Source: Allodiplogaster sudhausi
Taxonomy: Eukaryota > Nematoda > Chromadorea > Rhabditida > Diplogasteridae
Direction: 5' to 3'
DNA length: 64,000 bases
Assembly (NCBI GenBank): GCA_945643635.1
Contig: CALZFC010000007.1
Span: 970,501-1,034,500, forward strand
The notes under the pieces are model-generated. The model ran no database searches and was not told where the DNA came from. It saw only the letters and a program-made list of their open reading frames with translations. Of the stretch, positions 46,986-59,276 are shown piece by piece. Each line of letters opens with the position of its first letter. The first letter of the stretch is position 1. A program made the translations under genes and the position numbers.

Positions 46986-48442
46986 AAAACGTACCTGAAT
47001 ATAAGTAACCGGTGTGCACATGACACCATAGAAAAGACCAGAGACAAGCGCGCCGACAATCGCACTGGAAATAATAGTAATGGGAAAGAAATAATAAGGA
47101 GAAATGATTCAAATTAAATGAAGGCAAAAACTTGTACAGACATTATTCTCATGCAGCTAAATTTGGAGCCTTCACCGACATTGGCGAGACCCGTTGCTTC
47201 CAATTCCTGCAGAGGAGCTTCATGTTCATAAAACAGGCCAATATGAAGGATTATTATATGTCTGAATACATAAACAAAAGGCAGTTAGATGGCGCAAATC
47301 TTACATATATGTAAATTAAAAATAAAGTTTAAAAAAATGTAGCCTTCCACCTTCGGAATGTCAGCCTCGGAGGCCTCCGCCGCATCGTCCTTGTTATTTT
47401 TGACGAATAAGTAAAATGAGCCTCTAGAAAGTCTTGCTTGCATTGTAATTAAATGAAAGGCTTACCCAGCAACCAGCAACATTACTCCGGTTAGATTCAG
47501 CAGATTTGAGGCTGGCTGCTGTGCAGTGATGCCGAACAAGCCAAAGCTGCAAGAGAGAGGAGCAAATCAACGAAATATGCGGACAGAATCAAACTATGGC
47601 TTTTGTATTATCATAACTATTTCAAAATAGTGTGATAATCTTGTATATAATTTATTTACCTATTTAATTATCTGAAAATTATATTTCTTCAAGCTAGAAA
47701 AAAGAGTGGATTTCCAAACCGCGCAATGGCCCATCCGGTGATGCACGAGGAAGTGTTCCAGATGAGCACGGCCAGCGCCATTCCCAGCACGGACATTAAT
47801 TGCATCGCCACTGCGTTCGCTGCAGAGGCACTTTTAAAGAAAATTAAACATGCAGTGTTTTCTTGTTGCCGATATTCAACAAATTCATGAACCCGATTAA
47901 GAACATTGACTTTTAACTTCAAAAATCCTCTACTGCAAATGATAAAAAATGCGAGTGATAAAAAGGCTGATTGTAATCAATCAAGGAAGCAGTTTTGTAA
48001 GTGAAACGCCTTGAACCCCAGATCTTAGACCGCGTTTTCCTAACCATACCGAGACACCAAGCGATGCCGCCAGCCATGGCGAGAGGGTAGAGAGGAGGGC
48101 AGCCGAGTACGAGGTGAACGAAGAGAGCGAAGCAGAAGCCGCCAAGCGACATTCCCAGTTGAGAGAAGAGACATGCAAAGATATTCATCAATCTTTTTCT
48201 TTCTAATTTGATGTTTAATATGTGTATTTTTTTCGGATGGAACGATTAATAAATATTAAAGAAAGAAAAAATAGTTGTTTTTATTCATTTCTAATTAAAC
48301 TTACACAAATAATTATTTAAAAAAAAAGACGAGTTGGTTTACAGAAGATACCATCGCCAGTCGGTTTACGCTTGATCGGCACGAACACTGAGCCGAAGAA
48401 GAGAGCAGCCGACAGTGAAACAGAGATGCCCAGAAGCGACAT
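46005..48442 (-). CDS. TMEM144-like (DUF1632) ten-helix transporter, copy 1
   Basis: Eleven exons: 48352-48442, 48050-48202, 47720-47819, 47466-47546, 47351-47423, 47142-47206, 46995-47064, 46737-46849, 46477-46546, 46207-46332 and 46005-46097. They total 1035 nt (344 aa) and all phases agree. The two-half family pattern is clear: MSLLGISVSLSAALFFGSVF, PPLYPLAMAGGIAWCL, GMALAVLIWNTSSCITGWAI, FGLFGIT, then a linker with NNKDDAAEASEA, ALVSGLFYGVMCTPVTYI, QAIAYPVVTMLPGLV and a last helix ending VTISKDLEL. TMEM144-like proteins belong to the drug/metabolite-transporter superfamily and are predicted carbohydrate transporters. The last acceptor ends TTGAG. Copy 2 lies 3.5 kb upstream in the same orientation, so this is a tandem duplication. 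Confidence 0.85.
46936..46982 (+). repeat. (GA)n microsatellite in an intron of TMEM144-like copy 1
   Basis: About 20 GA units next to the donor of exon 46995-47064. It is CT in the sense direction of the gene. Confidence 0.85.
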
Positions 48443-51400
48443 TCAGGAAAGACAGAGAGGTTGCCTAAAAGAAAGAGCTAGGCAGAGAAAGAGAGGACAT
48501 CGCGAGGACAAAGAGAAGAGTCAAGAATATGAAAATCGTCCTGATGAATTTCAGCGTTATAGGCAAAACTGCCTCTCTTCTCGTGTGTTGTCAAGATTGC
48601 CATTCAAGGCGCTTTTTAATATGCATAGTTGTATTCTTGGGCGGTGTCAAATAGCAACGACACTTGCACAATGGACATCTGCTGAGGAACTTGACCGAAT
48701 CGCTGCGGAACGTCGGCCATTTCAGCAGCACTTCAAAAGAGCGCCAAAGACATAGAATAGAGGTTACAAATGGCCTTTGCTCTGTGTCTCTGTGGAATGG
48801 AATGCGACAAATATGCAACTGGCTGGCAGTCGCCATCATTTGAGGTCAGAAACGGCGCCAACTACGATATTCGAGCAAGGTGTCGGTGAGTGCCGAGCGA
48901 TATACAGCTCTAACATGGGGCATTCTGGTATAAGGGAAGATCTTCTAAAGTAATATAATAATTCTAGGAGATGCTGTGAAGTACCGTTGTCAGCACCTAC
49001 GGTAATTGAGCAACAGACATTATCTTATCAATGTGGTTGTTATGTGAGATACTCATACCAGACAGTCATAGAGAGTGTGTTTACTTCAAAAAAATCACAA
49101 GCAAAAAAAATCTGAGTAGGTCCGCTGCAACTCGCAAGCTTGCGTTGGAGCTTATCGGTTGTTAGATGTTGGATAAACTGCGGGAGTTTGATTGCACATA
49201 TTTCGATGAGCAATTAACGTTAAATTCGATTTTTAGTAAAAGCTACCAAAATAACTATAATATGTAGAACGTTGTCAAAATAGTGCAAATGCAATTGCTG
49301 TATTTCGAACGCTACTCAAATGCTGGCAACGTTTTTAGCACAGTTACTGTCGATGACTGTAAAAATGAGTATCTCATATAACAGTCTCACTGAATCCTTC
49401 GGCTCTCTTGCTAATTTGACAAGGTCCCGTTTTCTTTGCATTTTGGCTCCAGCCAAACACTGGCCACTCCCATAGTCGGAAAGGTTATTAGCGCTGTCCA
49501 AGTAACAATATTACAGTAATACTGCAATAATATGACAAATTATTGTTGTCATAAAAGTTTGCAACTATTAATTCTGTTTATTTTTCCCGATCTGCGCTGC
49601 CTTCGAGATGGAGGGCGAATAACGCACATTTAACAAACGCCGACTTTGAAAGTTCATATGTCATGTTCTTGAATGGGAGAAGCAATCAAGGAAAAAATGT
49701 CAGATGAGAATGAATGGGGCACCAATTGGCGATGCATGAATCTATCACTTCCGGATCATAACACACTCGAGAGAGAGATTCCACTCCAATGCTCTGTTCG
49801 GAGTGTTCCACTCTCGTTCTCTCCCCCCCCCCCCTCCTCTTTCTGTCACCCTCTCTCTCCCCCTTTACTATCTCTTTCTCTCTCCCTCTTACTATCTCTT
49901 TCTCTCTCTCTCTCTGTCTTTCTCGACATCTATTTCGCCCTCTCTGTTTCTCTCACCGATCAGAATTGTTCCAGCAAGTAAACTTGCACAAGGAAAATCC
50001 ACTCTCTATCTCCGCTGTCACTACGTTAACATGTCACAACAACAGTGATTATAGTACATTGGAACTAGAGTTACGGCGAGTTTTTTTTTTCAAGCAAAAT
50101 TGAATTGATTATTGCCATAATTTTTTATTCAAAATAAAATAATTCATTTATGCTGTACAAAGATGCATGGATAAGTAGGGGGCAATGTACACAGATAAAA
50201 TTCCATTCACAGAATTTCTACATACATATATGTACGTATCTACATACATACATACATATGACCACTTCCATAGTACACAGTTCACATTTTCATCTTATTA
50301 GTGTTTCATACCCTCTCTTTCTTTCTCTCTCTCTCTCTCTGTCATCTCTCTCTCTCTCTCTCTCTCTGAGATATCTTCAAGCACTGCCTTCTATAGTAAT
50401 CTGATTTATGTTGGGGAGCGATGCAATGTGCTAATTTCCTTAATGGACCACACAGAAATCCCCTGTGCACATGAATCCTCCGGCAATAATAAAAAAAATG
50501 TGGGCAGGTCTCTGTGGCAAGGTCTGCTAGTAACTTCTGGGAGTGCAGATATTTCTTGGGACTGAGAGATAGAAAGGAAATTTATAATGATTGGTGTAGA
50601 GGGGAGAGCGATTATGCCCACAGTTTGCGCCCTCTCAAATGACTTGTTTTGACCCGACTCCATCCCTCGCTGCTTCACTAATTGTTAGGCTGAACATTTG
50701 TGTATGACCTCAAAAAATATGTTCGATTTAATTTAACTCTTTAATATTTCTTCAACATTTTTCAGACAAGATAACACTAAAAATTAAGTAAAGTAGATGG
50801 GCGGTCTGTTTAAAAAAGAACTCTGATAAGGAGATAAGAATATGATGCTCCACAACACTTTGGCATAAAAATACCATTAAACTTTGATTTTGAAATACGA
50901 TCAAAAAACTAAAGTATGTAGAGGGTCAAAATAAAAGTAGATGACGAAAATATGCTCGAGAGCAGAAAAGTTGACGACAAGTTTTTAGATGAGAAAAAGT
51001 AGGAAGAATGAATGATCAGACAGCCGACAACAATGGCGGAGCTTTCTTTCATGGCATTTTCAGGTAGAACAATGAGAAGGACAAAGACGGAACGATAAGA
51101 ACAATTCAACGGATAAAATGGAAGGGGCAATTAATTAACTGACTGAGAAGACAATGGCCCCAGGCGACGCTATCAAATTCTTGAAGAAATGAGAGCGCAG
51201 AGAAAATATAGAAAACGGAGAGAGAGAGAGTGTGTGTGAGAGAATATATGGCAGAGAAAATATACTATCACGAATTAGGTACCTAGAATCAAAGATTCGG
51301 ATAGTTTAAAAGTCAAATAAAACGATAAATAACGAGCGAGGACAAAAAAGTCCTCAACTATCCCTCTGCTTGTTGACGTTAATGAATGCGCACAATCACA

Positions 51401-51929
51401 GCAAAATGAAACAAAAATCTCTTTAAAATATAAAGATATAAGAACGAGTTGTTGAAATGAACGAGGTGGAAAAGGCCTCTGGCGATTTGAAGAAATCGTC
51501 TGATCACATGGGCGCTAAAACGGATATTATGCCTAATTAATCTCGGGATAAAGAAAGCTCAGCGAGAGAATTTATGACTATGAAGAGCACCAGACGGAAA
51601 GGAAAAAACTTGAAGAAGAGTAAGAGTCAATCCTTGCATACAATTTCACAATCAGTACATAGAAAAGAAATGGAACTTGCAACCTACATTTAGAAAAAAA
51701 AAGAAGTGCCTAAAAACAAAAACAAAACTACAATCTGCTAATTGTTCAACTTTGCGAAGGCCTGCCAACTGGAATGCGTGGGAGAAGAAAAGAACGGTTT
51801 AAACAGACAACATAACCGATTATCTGAAAAGTAGAAGGAGTCGGAGAGATATTGAGAGGCAGAAATACAAATAAGGAAGATGGAAGGGAAACAGGGAGAG
51901 AAGAGAGAGGGAGAGTCGAAGTATCCAGA
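48443..51929. other. intergenic between the two TMEM144-like genes
   Basis: About 3.5 kb. Contains CT tracts at 49830-49925 and 50320-50370 and a run of C at 49826-49837. ORFs are low-complexity or lack splice support. Confidence 0.5.
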
Positions 51930-52683
51930 TCACAGCTCGATATCCTTCGACAGAGCAACGAGGAGAGCACCAGTCAAAGTGACCGTAATGGCGATCGCCA
52001 AGATGGTGAAGTTCCGCTGGCCCTGACAAGGAACAATCATTTAGTACTTCGTCATTTATTTGGCAGTTTCTAATTCCAAGAGAATTCAAATGTTTCTAAA
52101 AAGATCAGGATAGAATCAATTATGTATTAATGTGCAGGAGAGCGTGAAAGAAAGAAATGCCTGCCAAATGGCTAACCCTGATTTCCTTAAAGAAGAAAAT
52201 GCTCCAGACAGAGGCGATGCAGCCCGGTAGCATCGTAATGATCGGGAACGTTACCTGAAGTCACTTTTTGTCCATCCTTTTCTTAAAATTAGCGTCCCCC
52301 AAATATTGATATGTACTTTTATAGTAGACGGTGAACAAATGAGATAGAGTAAAATAACTACTTATTTACTCGCAATAAGGGCAAGGTCATTCCACTCACT
52401 CTATGAATACGGTTCCAATAGAACTGAAAGGAGAACAAAACGACCTACCGTCTGCGGGAGATTGTCATTGGCGATGAAGAAAGAAGTCTGAGCGATGCCC
52501 CAGAGAATGCCAGCGAGGAAGGCAGGAAGAGCAAGCTGGGGATTCACCTTCGGCTTGTTGCAGCTGAAGTCAGAAAGACAGACTAAGGGAAGGGTTAAGA
52601 GATCGAGAGAAATAGAGGAGGAGAGAGAGAAAGAGATGTACAGTCAATGGTTAGAAGACCAAGAGAGAAAGACAGAACTAGCC

Positions 52684-52748
<65 letters not shown>

Positions 52749-53185
52749 AGAGTAACTGACGTGACGATAGCGTAAATGACAAAGATGACAGTGGAAGTGA
52801 GGAAGATGCCTGCATAGACGGAGGGCACGTAGTGCAGCCCGTCCATGTAGAATCCCGAGTGGGCCTCCGGGTTATTCTGGAGAGAACAGAAATTCGTCCT
52901 ACCATTAAACAAAGATTCTTATTAAGCACTCGGTTTTCATTGTTTTGCAAAATGCATTTTACGAAACCATTTTTAAAACGTTGATAGTCAGAGGTCATTA
53001 AATTACAATAGAAAAATAACTTTAAAAAAAACTGACAATAATGTAGTTAGCCGGGTAGAATGTGAATGCATAGAAGACTCCAGCCACCAGAGCAAGCAGA
53101 ATTCCGCTGAAATTACAACGGAGGATGCTTCTTCATCGTACTCTTTGTTTTTTTCTTGTTGATCGCACTATTAATCTCTCTCTCT

Positions 53186-53226
<41 letters not shown>

Positions 53227-54798
53227 TCCCTCTCTCTCCATCTCCCTCTCTCTCTCAAGTTCATATGTACAAAAACACACTCTCTCGCTCTAGCGCTCTC
53301 TTCCCTCTCTCTTTCTCTCTCCTGTAACCATACACGAGGCGCTTTCCACAGAGTTGTTGCAGACGCGATTGACGAGGCTGAAAGTATTTTTAGACTACAA
53401 CTTTCAAAATGAAGCAATAAATAAAAACGCTGATATAAACAAACTATGAAATAAACAGCACCCAACCTGGACAACTAGAGGCACTTCGTTGTCTTGCTGG
53501 GATGACGGAGAGCACTGGCCTGACTGAATATAAAATTGTATAAAACAAATCATCATAAGAGAAAATATGTATAAAAAATTAATTTAACAATCAACAAAAT
53601 ATAATAACCTCTGTCTGCAGTTCGTCACTGGGCGTTGTTAGTTTCTCCTTTTCGAATGCCTCTCCGTGCTCTTTCTAAAAAAGAAAAATAATATAATGAT
53701 CAATAACCATCAAAAATTATAGGTAAATTCAAGTAACCGTCTCAACGGAGCTTCCGCTCTCCTGTTCTGTTCCCTTTACGCGAGAGAACAGAACTCCGCT
53801 GAAAATACACTATTTAGGTCATTTTATTTCTACTCTGAATGAAAGCAATATAATAAATGAACTAGAAAAGTCATAATAAATAGCAAAACAGTGAGATCTA
53901 CAAGATAAAAGAGAGAAGATCCTGACCCAATAAGCACACAGAATAGGCCACCATAGTTGAGCAGCGGGCTGGCGGGTGGATTCGCCTTCAACCCGAAGAG
54001 GCCGAAGCGAGAGCACGCCCATCCTTCAAATCATTCAGCTCATTTTTTTTAAATTTTTTTATTAGATTACTAAATAAACTGCGAGTTAAAAATACACAAA
54101 GGTTCAGCCGTAGCCTTCCTTCAAGAGCTAAAAACCCACATACATGTGTATAAATGATTTCTTACACATCACATTCATTCCTTTCTCTATCTCTCTATCC
54201 CTCGCTCTACCTCCTTTTCTCTCTCTCTCTCTTTCTCTCACCTGTCAGACAGTTGGTGGTATTCCAGATGAGAATTCCAAGAGCCATTCCAAGACGGTTT
54301 ATGATTGGAATCGCCGTTGCGTTTCCTAAATCGCAGCAAATTCAAATTCTGATGGTGAGCATATAAATCAACATCATAAGAAAATATCCAACAAAATTAC
54401 AAATATTTTTGTAGCCACAAATAGAAAAAATGAATAGCTAACCAATGGTCCAGAAGAAGCCGCCAATCATGGGAAGGAAGAAGAGGCCCGACTCGAAGGA
54501 GTGATGGGCGTAGGCGATCATTCCCATGAAGAGGATACCCATGCTCATCATCCACTGGGCAAAGATACCTGGAAATGTAATTATGAGTTCTAAATCTCTT
54601 TCTCGCCTTCCCCCTCTCTCTTTCTCTCTCCCTCTCTCTTTAATACTCTCTTTCTCCTAATCTCTCTCTCTCTCTCTCTCTCTTTCTTTCTCTCTCCACC
54701 GTACCATCAGCAGCGTCATACTTGTGTACGGGGACGAACATGGATCCGAAGAGGAGAGCGGAGACGGCGCATGCTGCTACGCCCTCTATCACTCCCAT
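51930..54798 (-). CDS. TMEM144-like (DUF1632) ten-helix transporter, copy 2
   Basis: Thirteen exons: 54705-54798, 54443-54568, 54242-54325, 53927-54023, 53738-53798, 53609-53674, 53467-53523, 53336-53394, 53037-53106, 52761-52876, 52449-52563, 52177-52254 and 51930-52022. They total 1116 nt (371 aa) with every phase closing. Hallmarks: EGVAACAVSALLFGSMFVPV, GGFFWTIGNATAIPIINRLG, ILIWNTTNCLTGWACSRFGL, a hydrophilic linker (KEHGEAFEKEKL; SPSSQQDNEVPL), LLALVAGVFYAFTFYPANYI, GLHYVPSVYAGIFLTSTVIF, ILWGIAQTSFFIANDNLPQT and VALSKDIEL. It has a longer linker with two or three more exons than copy 1. The acceptor of exon 4 is TTTGAAG. The start follows a CGGACAG acceptor-like site. Confidence 0.88.
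52682..52745 (+). repeat. (GA)n microsatellite in an intron of TMEM144-like copy 2
   Basis: About 30 GA units immediately downstream of exon 52761-52876 in gene sense. Its length leaves little room between the repeat and the donor site. Confidence 0.9.
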
Positions 54799-55186
54799 AT
54801 CTGTCCGATGGTTTTCCCAGTCACTCGCAGATGAGTCCCGTCTGGAACTATTTTAGGTGACAGTAAGACATTTTCTTAAAATCAAAACGGGAGAACAGCA
54901 AATATTCACAGGTATGCCAATGCCATCTGTATCATAGACAAGTAAACACTGTAGCTTTTTGGAATAATATCAAAATGCCCACAATGGAAACCTCCAGAGA
55001 TGGTCGAATGAGCGATTGCTATCCTAATCCTTCACAATCAACAACGATGAATAGCTGATCCAAAAGCCCATATGAGAGCGTTTACATAACATCGATTTCC
55101 GACAAGTCCATTATGTTTACATAGACGAGCATGATGTTGACAACTGATTGTGAGACTCTGGGAAATGTTGAAGAGGTGAGAGAGAG

Positions 55187-55233
<47 letters not shown>

Positions 55234-55529
55234 AAAATAGTACAGGGTAGGGAAAAAGCAGAAGGAAAGATAGAGAGAGCGAGAATGAGTGAGAATCAAA
55301 GAGCAACAATTACTCTGTAAATTCTATGTAAAAGTAGAGCGCAGAGCCTCGTTTGACAGCATATCACCGCCAAGAAAGGAAACGGCATAAAACGTGGATG
55401 GCACAAGCATTCCAGGAGTATGCTGTGAAGATAAGGCCTCTTACAAGTAATTAAATACTTATAGTCAACTCAAGCTAGCTCGTGATAGGCGGCAAAAACT
55501 AACAATAACCGGATGAATTAGAGAGTAGC

Positions 55530-55575
<46 letters not shown>

Positions 55576-56573
55576 CAGAGAGAGAACGACAGAGAGACAG
55601 ATACATTCCACTGAAGCACGAAGCTGATATCGCGACCGCAGAAAGAACAGAAAAGGAGTCTATTATGGATAACATAAAAGAAAAGATTAGAATGTCGGAT
55701 AAAAATAAGATTTGAGGAATCTTGTCATCGAATGGCATCAAGTAAGAGTTAGAGCACTACAAAGCATGTAGGAAGAAAGAAAAATGCTACGATCATGCGG
55801 GAGAGTCAACAATTTCCCTTCGAGACAATGCAAAATAATCTTTGGGTCAACAAACGTTGGCTATCCCCTACAACATTACTACGCATTTTGCAAATCTTCT
55901 CAGCTCTCCCCATCCCTCCACTCTTCTCCTCCCTCTTTCTCTACACGTCTTTGACGCTGTCGGCGTCTCTCAATAACCACGTCCCTCTCTTGTCATCTCT
56001 CACCTCCTCTCCACATTAGCTTCTCTCTCCTCTGCTCATCTTAGACACATCGATCTACCTTCAGACCGAAGAGCAATGCGGGAGAGTATCAGCCAGATCT
56101 CTGATAGCAAGACATTCATATCAATGATTGCGCTGAACACAGTGCGGCATGACCATTTGCATGGTTGGTGAAGACAAAAGGGAGGAGATGACAAATGGCT
56201 GTTTCTTGCTCCCTTCCTCACTCTCTTTCTTCTTTCTCTCTCGATGCCGAATACCACTTTCTCATTCGAAATCAGACTGAAAACTTGCATAAATCTAATG
56301 TAAGATTTTTTAATGAAAAGCAGTAAGAATGAAGGAAAACTTGCGCAGTCTCAAGTCCTATACAACAAGTAGAATGTATTCAGCAATCTGGTCTACGAGA
56401 CAATGGTTTACAACGGAAAAAAATACGATGACTCGCAAAGGGAGTCATAGTTTTTTATATGCAAAAGGCGGAAACACGCTAAACATAGCTAATGGTAAGA
56501 GCGCATGCTATCGACAGAAGCTTATGGAAACGGCAGAGACAGCGGGAGACAGGAGCGAAGGAGCGAGAGAACG

Positions 56574-56645
<72 letters not shown>

Positions 56646-57063
56646 TAGAGAGAGAGACATAAAGATGGAGAGAAAGAAAGAAAGAGAAGAAAGAGAGACA
56701 TAACATCGACATGGAGCGAGTAGAGGAAACTAAAGTTAGATAAACAAGAAATGTGAGCTTCGCCTTGGCGTATAGCAGTGAGGTAACTCCTATACAACAA
56801 GCACATCTGGAGGCTTACCAGTCAGCACAGGTTCTCTAAGCATTTCAGCAACACCTGTCCCCTACATAATCTATCCCTCCTCTCTAGCAGATTTTTGGTC
56901 TCTCTATTTTCCCAGCTGCAATTTGTACTATTTTAAGTAGTGTTAGCACACCTTAAAAGCATAAACTACACTTTCAGTGAGATGAAACGGTATGGCAGCG
57001 AAAACATCGAGAAGAAAATTTGTTCAATTTCTCCTCTCTCACTCTTCTTCTCCCTCTCTCTTT

Positions 57064-57095
<32 letters not shown>

Positions 57096-57799
57096 CTGCC
57101 CTCACCATTTCGTTTACTCTATCTACACTCTCAGCTCTAGATGATGCCCTTAGCAACCAACTCATTTTGTACTTTAGAAAGGGTAGACAGCAGAAACTGG
57201 CTTAGGAGGAATATGAGAGTGGAAATGGCGCCTAAAACCCTCTGCAGCCGGAATGAAACAACTTTTAAATTGATGGCAATAGCCATTGGAGAAAAGAGGA
57301 TAAGAGCCATTGAGATATGGACACGGAGGACAATGATTGAACGGAAACACGAGAGAGAGAAAGAGAGAAAGGGAGAGAGAGAGAGAGAGAAAGAGAGAAA
57401 AGGAGAGAGAGAGAGAGTGAGAGAGAAAGGGAGAGAGAGAGAGAGAGAGAGAAAGCGAACAAACGTGAAAGCAATCAGAGTAGACATCAATTCAGCTGCC
57501 ACTTGTAGTAAACCAATTATCAAATCCCATATAATTACTTCCTATAATCATATGCACCAGATATAAATATATCCAACGTCCACAACATTCGTAAATCTCA
57601 TCAAATATGTCGACTTCTGTAATCATCTTCTGTGGTAAATCTCTTTATTCTTCCTCAAGAATCGTCAATAAATACCGAGCAAATGAAACAGTATTCGAAA
57701 ATGGCGAATGTGTAATTGACATAGTTACGAAAGATACAAACTGGCAAAGTAGATAAGGGGACTCATTCAAACCCCTGCTTGGTACCCTTCTGACCCCTT
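54799..57799. other. purine-rich intergenic region with possible transporter remnants
   Basis: Several (GA)n tracts: 55188-55232, 55530-55572, 56574-56662 and 57348-57455. Minus-strand fragments at 55322-55432 (HTPGMLVPSTFYAVSFLGG after a TTCACAG acceptor) and at 56035-56110 (SRIAL and, one frame over, LFGLK) recall TMEM144 exons but are too short and broken to call a gene. Confidence 0.4.
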
Positions 57800-58814
57800 C
57801 TATTTCTCCTTCTTGTAGATCCTCTTGGAAGTGACGGAGCCGCAGGTCATGGTAGTCACGAGTGTCTCTCCCTCGAGGTAGCGAGTAATGGTCGAGCCCT
57901 TCTGGTCGGCCTGCACGGGGGTAAAGAGGGTTAAGATTTTACAGTATAATTTTTCATTATATAAAGGGTTAAGTTTTTTAGTATAATTTTCACTATATAT
58001 ATATTTTTTTTTTAAAATAAGGACCTTGACGGGCTTCTGGACGTGGACGAGCTTGCCGTCCTGGAGGGACACGGTGCTCTTGAAGACGCGGCCATCCGGA
58101 GTCGTCTCGTCGAACTCCTACAACGAATTTCCGATTACGATATTTATTTTTGCTTCAGGTACTCCATCCACTGCTTTCATATTAACGGATAATAATAACA
58201 GTCGTCAAGGTTAGATGAGCATTGAAAGGTACATTAGTACTTTTCATCCTGCATAAACCATGATGCATGTTATCGCGGAAGAGAGCAGCAAAATAGGTCC
58301 GTGAATATCACATGATAATTTTCCTTTCTTCACACAAACCTTGTCCAGCTCGAAGGTCAGGGACGTGTTCTTGAATGTTGACAACTGGTTGCAGGTGAAC
58401 TTTCCGTTCTGGACAAAAGAAATTCGTAAATAAAAAGAAATTGGTTTCTAATTTTCAAATTACTTTGCATACATAATTTGACCTGTGTACTGTAGAAAAA
58501 AAAGTTGAAATATATATAAGAGAAATAGCTCAGCACACCTCAATCTTGATCTCAAGGGTGACCTTAATGTTCGCTGCAGCTTTTCGGGTAAGCAGGCCAA
58601 CGCCGGCCTCCTGCAAAACAATTGATGAGTGTTCTTCAATAGATGATAGTTCTAATTTTTAATCTACATGAAAAAGTCGTCCAAAAACCAATTCTGTAAA
58701 ACATAGAAATAAAAATGGAGGATGATTAGAAGTAAAAATGACGACCTTCATGTACTCCTCAAAGAGCTCAGAGTCCTCGAGGAGCCAGCGGCCTTGGAAA
58801 GCGTCGACGGTCAT
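57800..58814 (-). CDS. fatty-acid-binding protein (LBP family)
   Basis: Five exons, 58746-58814, 58539-58610, 58340-58408, 58025-58117 and 57800-57910, total 414 nt (137 aa), the usual size. Signatures: AFQGRWLLEDSELFEEYMK, GVGLLTRKAAAN, LSTFKNTSLTFELDKEFDET, TPDGRVFKS, ITRYLEGETLVTTMTCGSVT and the C-terminal KRIYKK. These define the ten-stranded beta-barrel and helix lid of cytosolic lipid-binding proteins, which carry fatty acids or retinoids. There is no signal peptide, so it is cytosolic, like the LBP-5 to LBP-9 class rather than the secreted class. It ends in TAG directly after the conserved C-terminus. A minus-strand AATAAA lies at 57644-57649. Confidence 0.93.
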
Positions 58815-59231
58815 CTTTTACTGTGCTTTAAGGACTAGTAATCTAAATAAGTTGACAATGAAACGCGTACTTAAAGATGGCAAAGGGGGAGGTAAGAACA
58901 TCAAGAACGCTGGTTAGATGTAAGCAGAGAATGTTAAGCCAACAATGTTAAGGGACAAATAATTATACTTAACCTTCCGAATACATAATAAAAACACAAG
59001 AAAAGGTAGTAAGGCGAGTATAACTACTATACTAGTTAGCTTCAACTGGGAGCGCATACATGTTGCGAAAAGGCTCTAGAGAGAGGTAGCTGTGGACTGT
59101 GCAACTCCGCAGTTCTGCGGCTCTCACTCCTTATCGTGTCCTTATAAATGCTGGAGTCCATGCCCAATGGCCTATGACATACAGGCTGTTATCGCCATCA
59201 AGAGGGTATGTGGGAGAGGGAGAGGGTGTTA

Positions 59232-59276
<45 letters not shown>

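Noticed and set aside
57141..57566. Plus-strand Arg/Glu-rich and minus-strand hydrophobic ORFs
   Set aside because: Half of each is GA repeat. The unique half has no splice sites in phase and no clear match to the neighbouring transporters.
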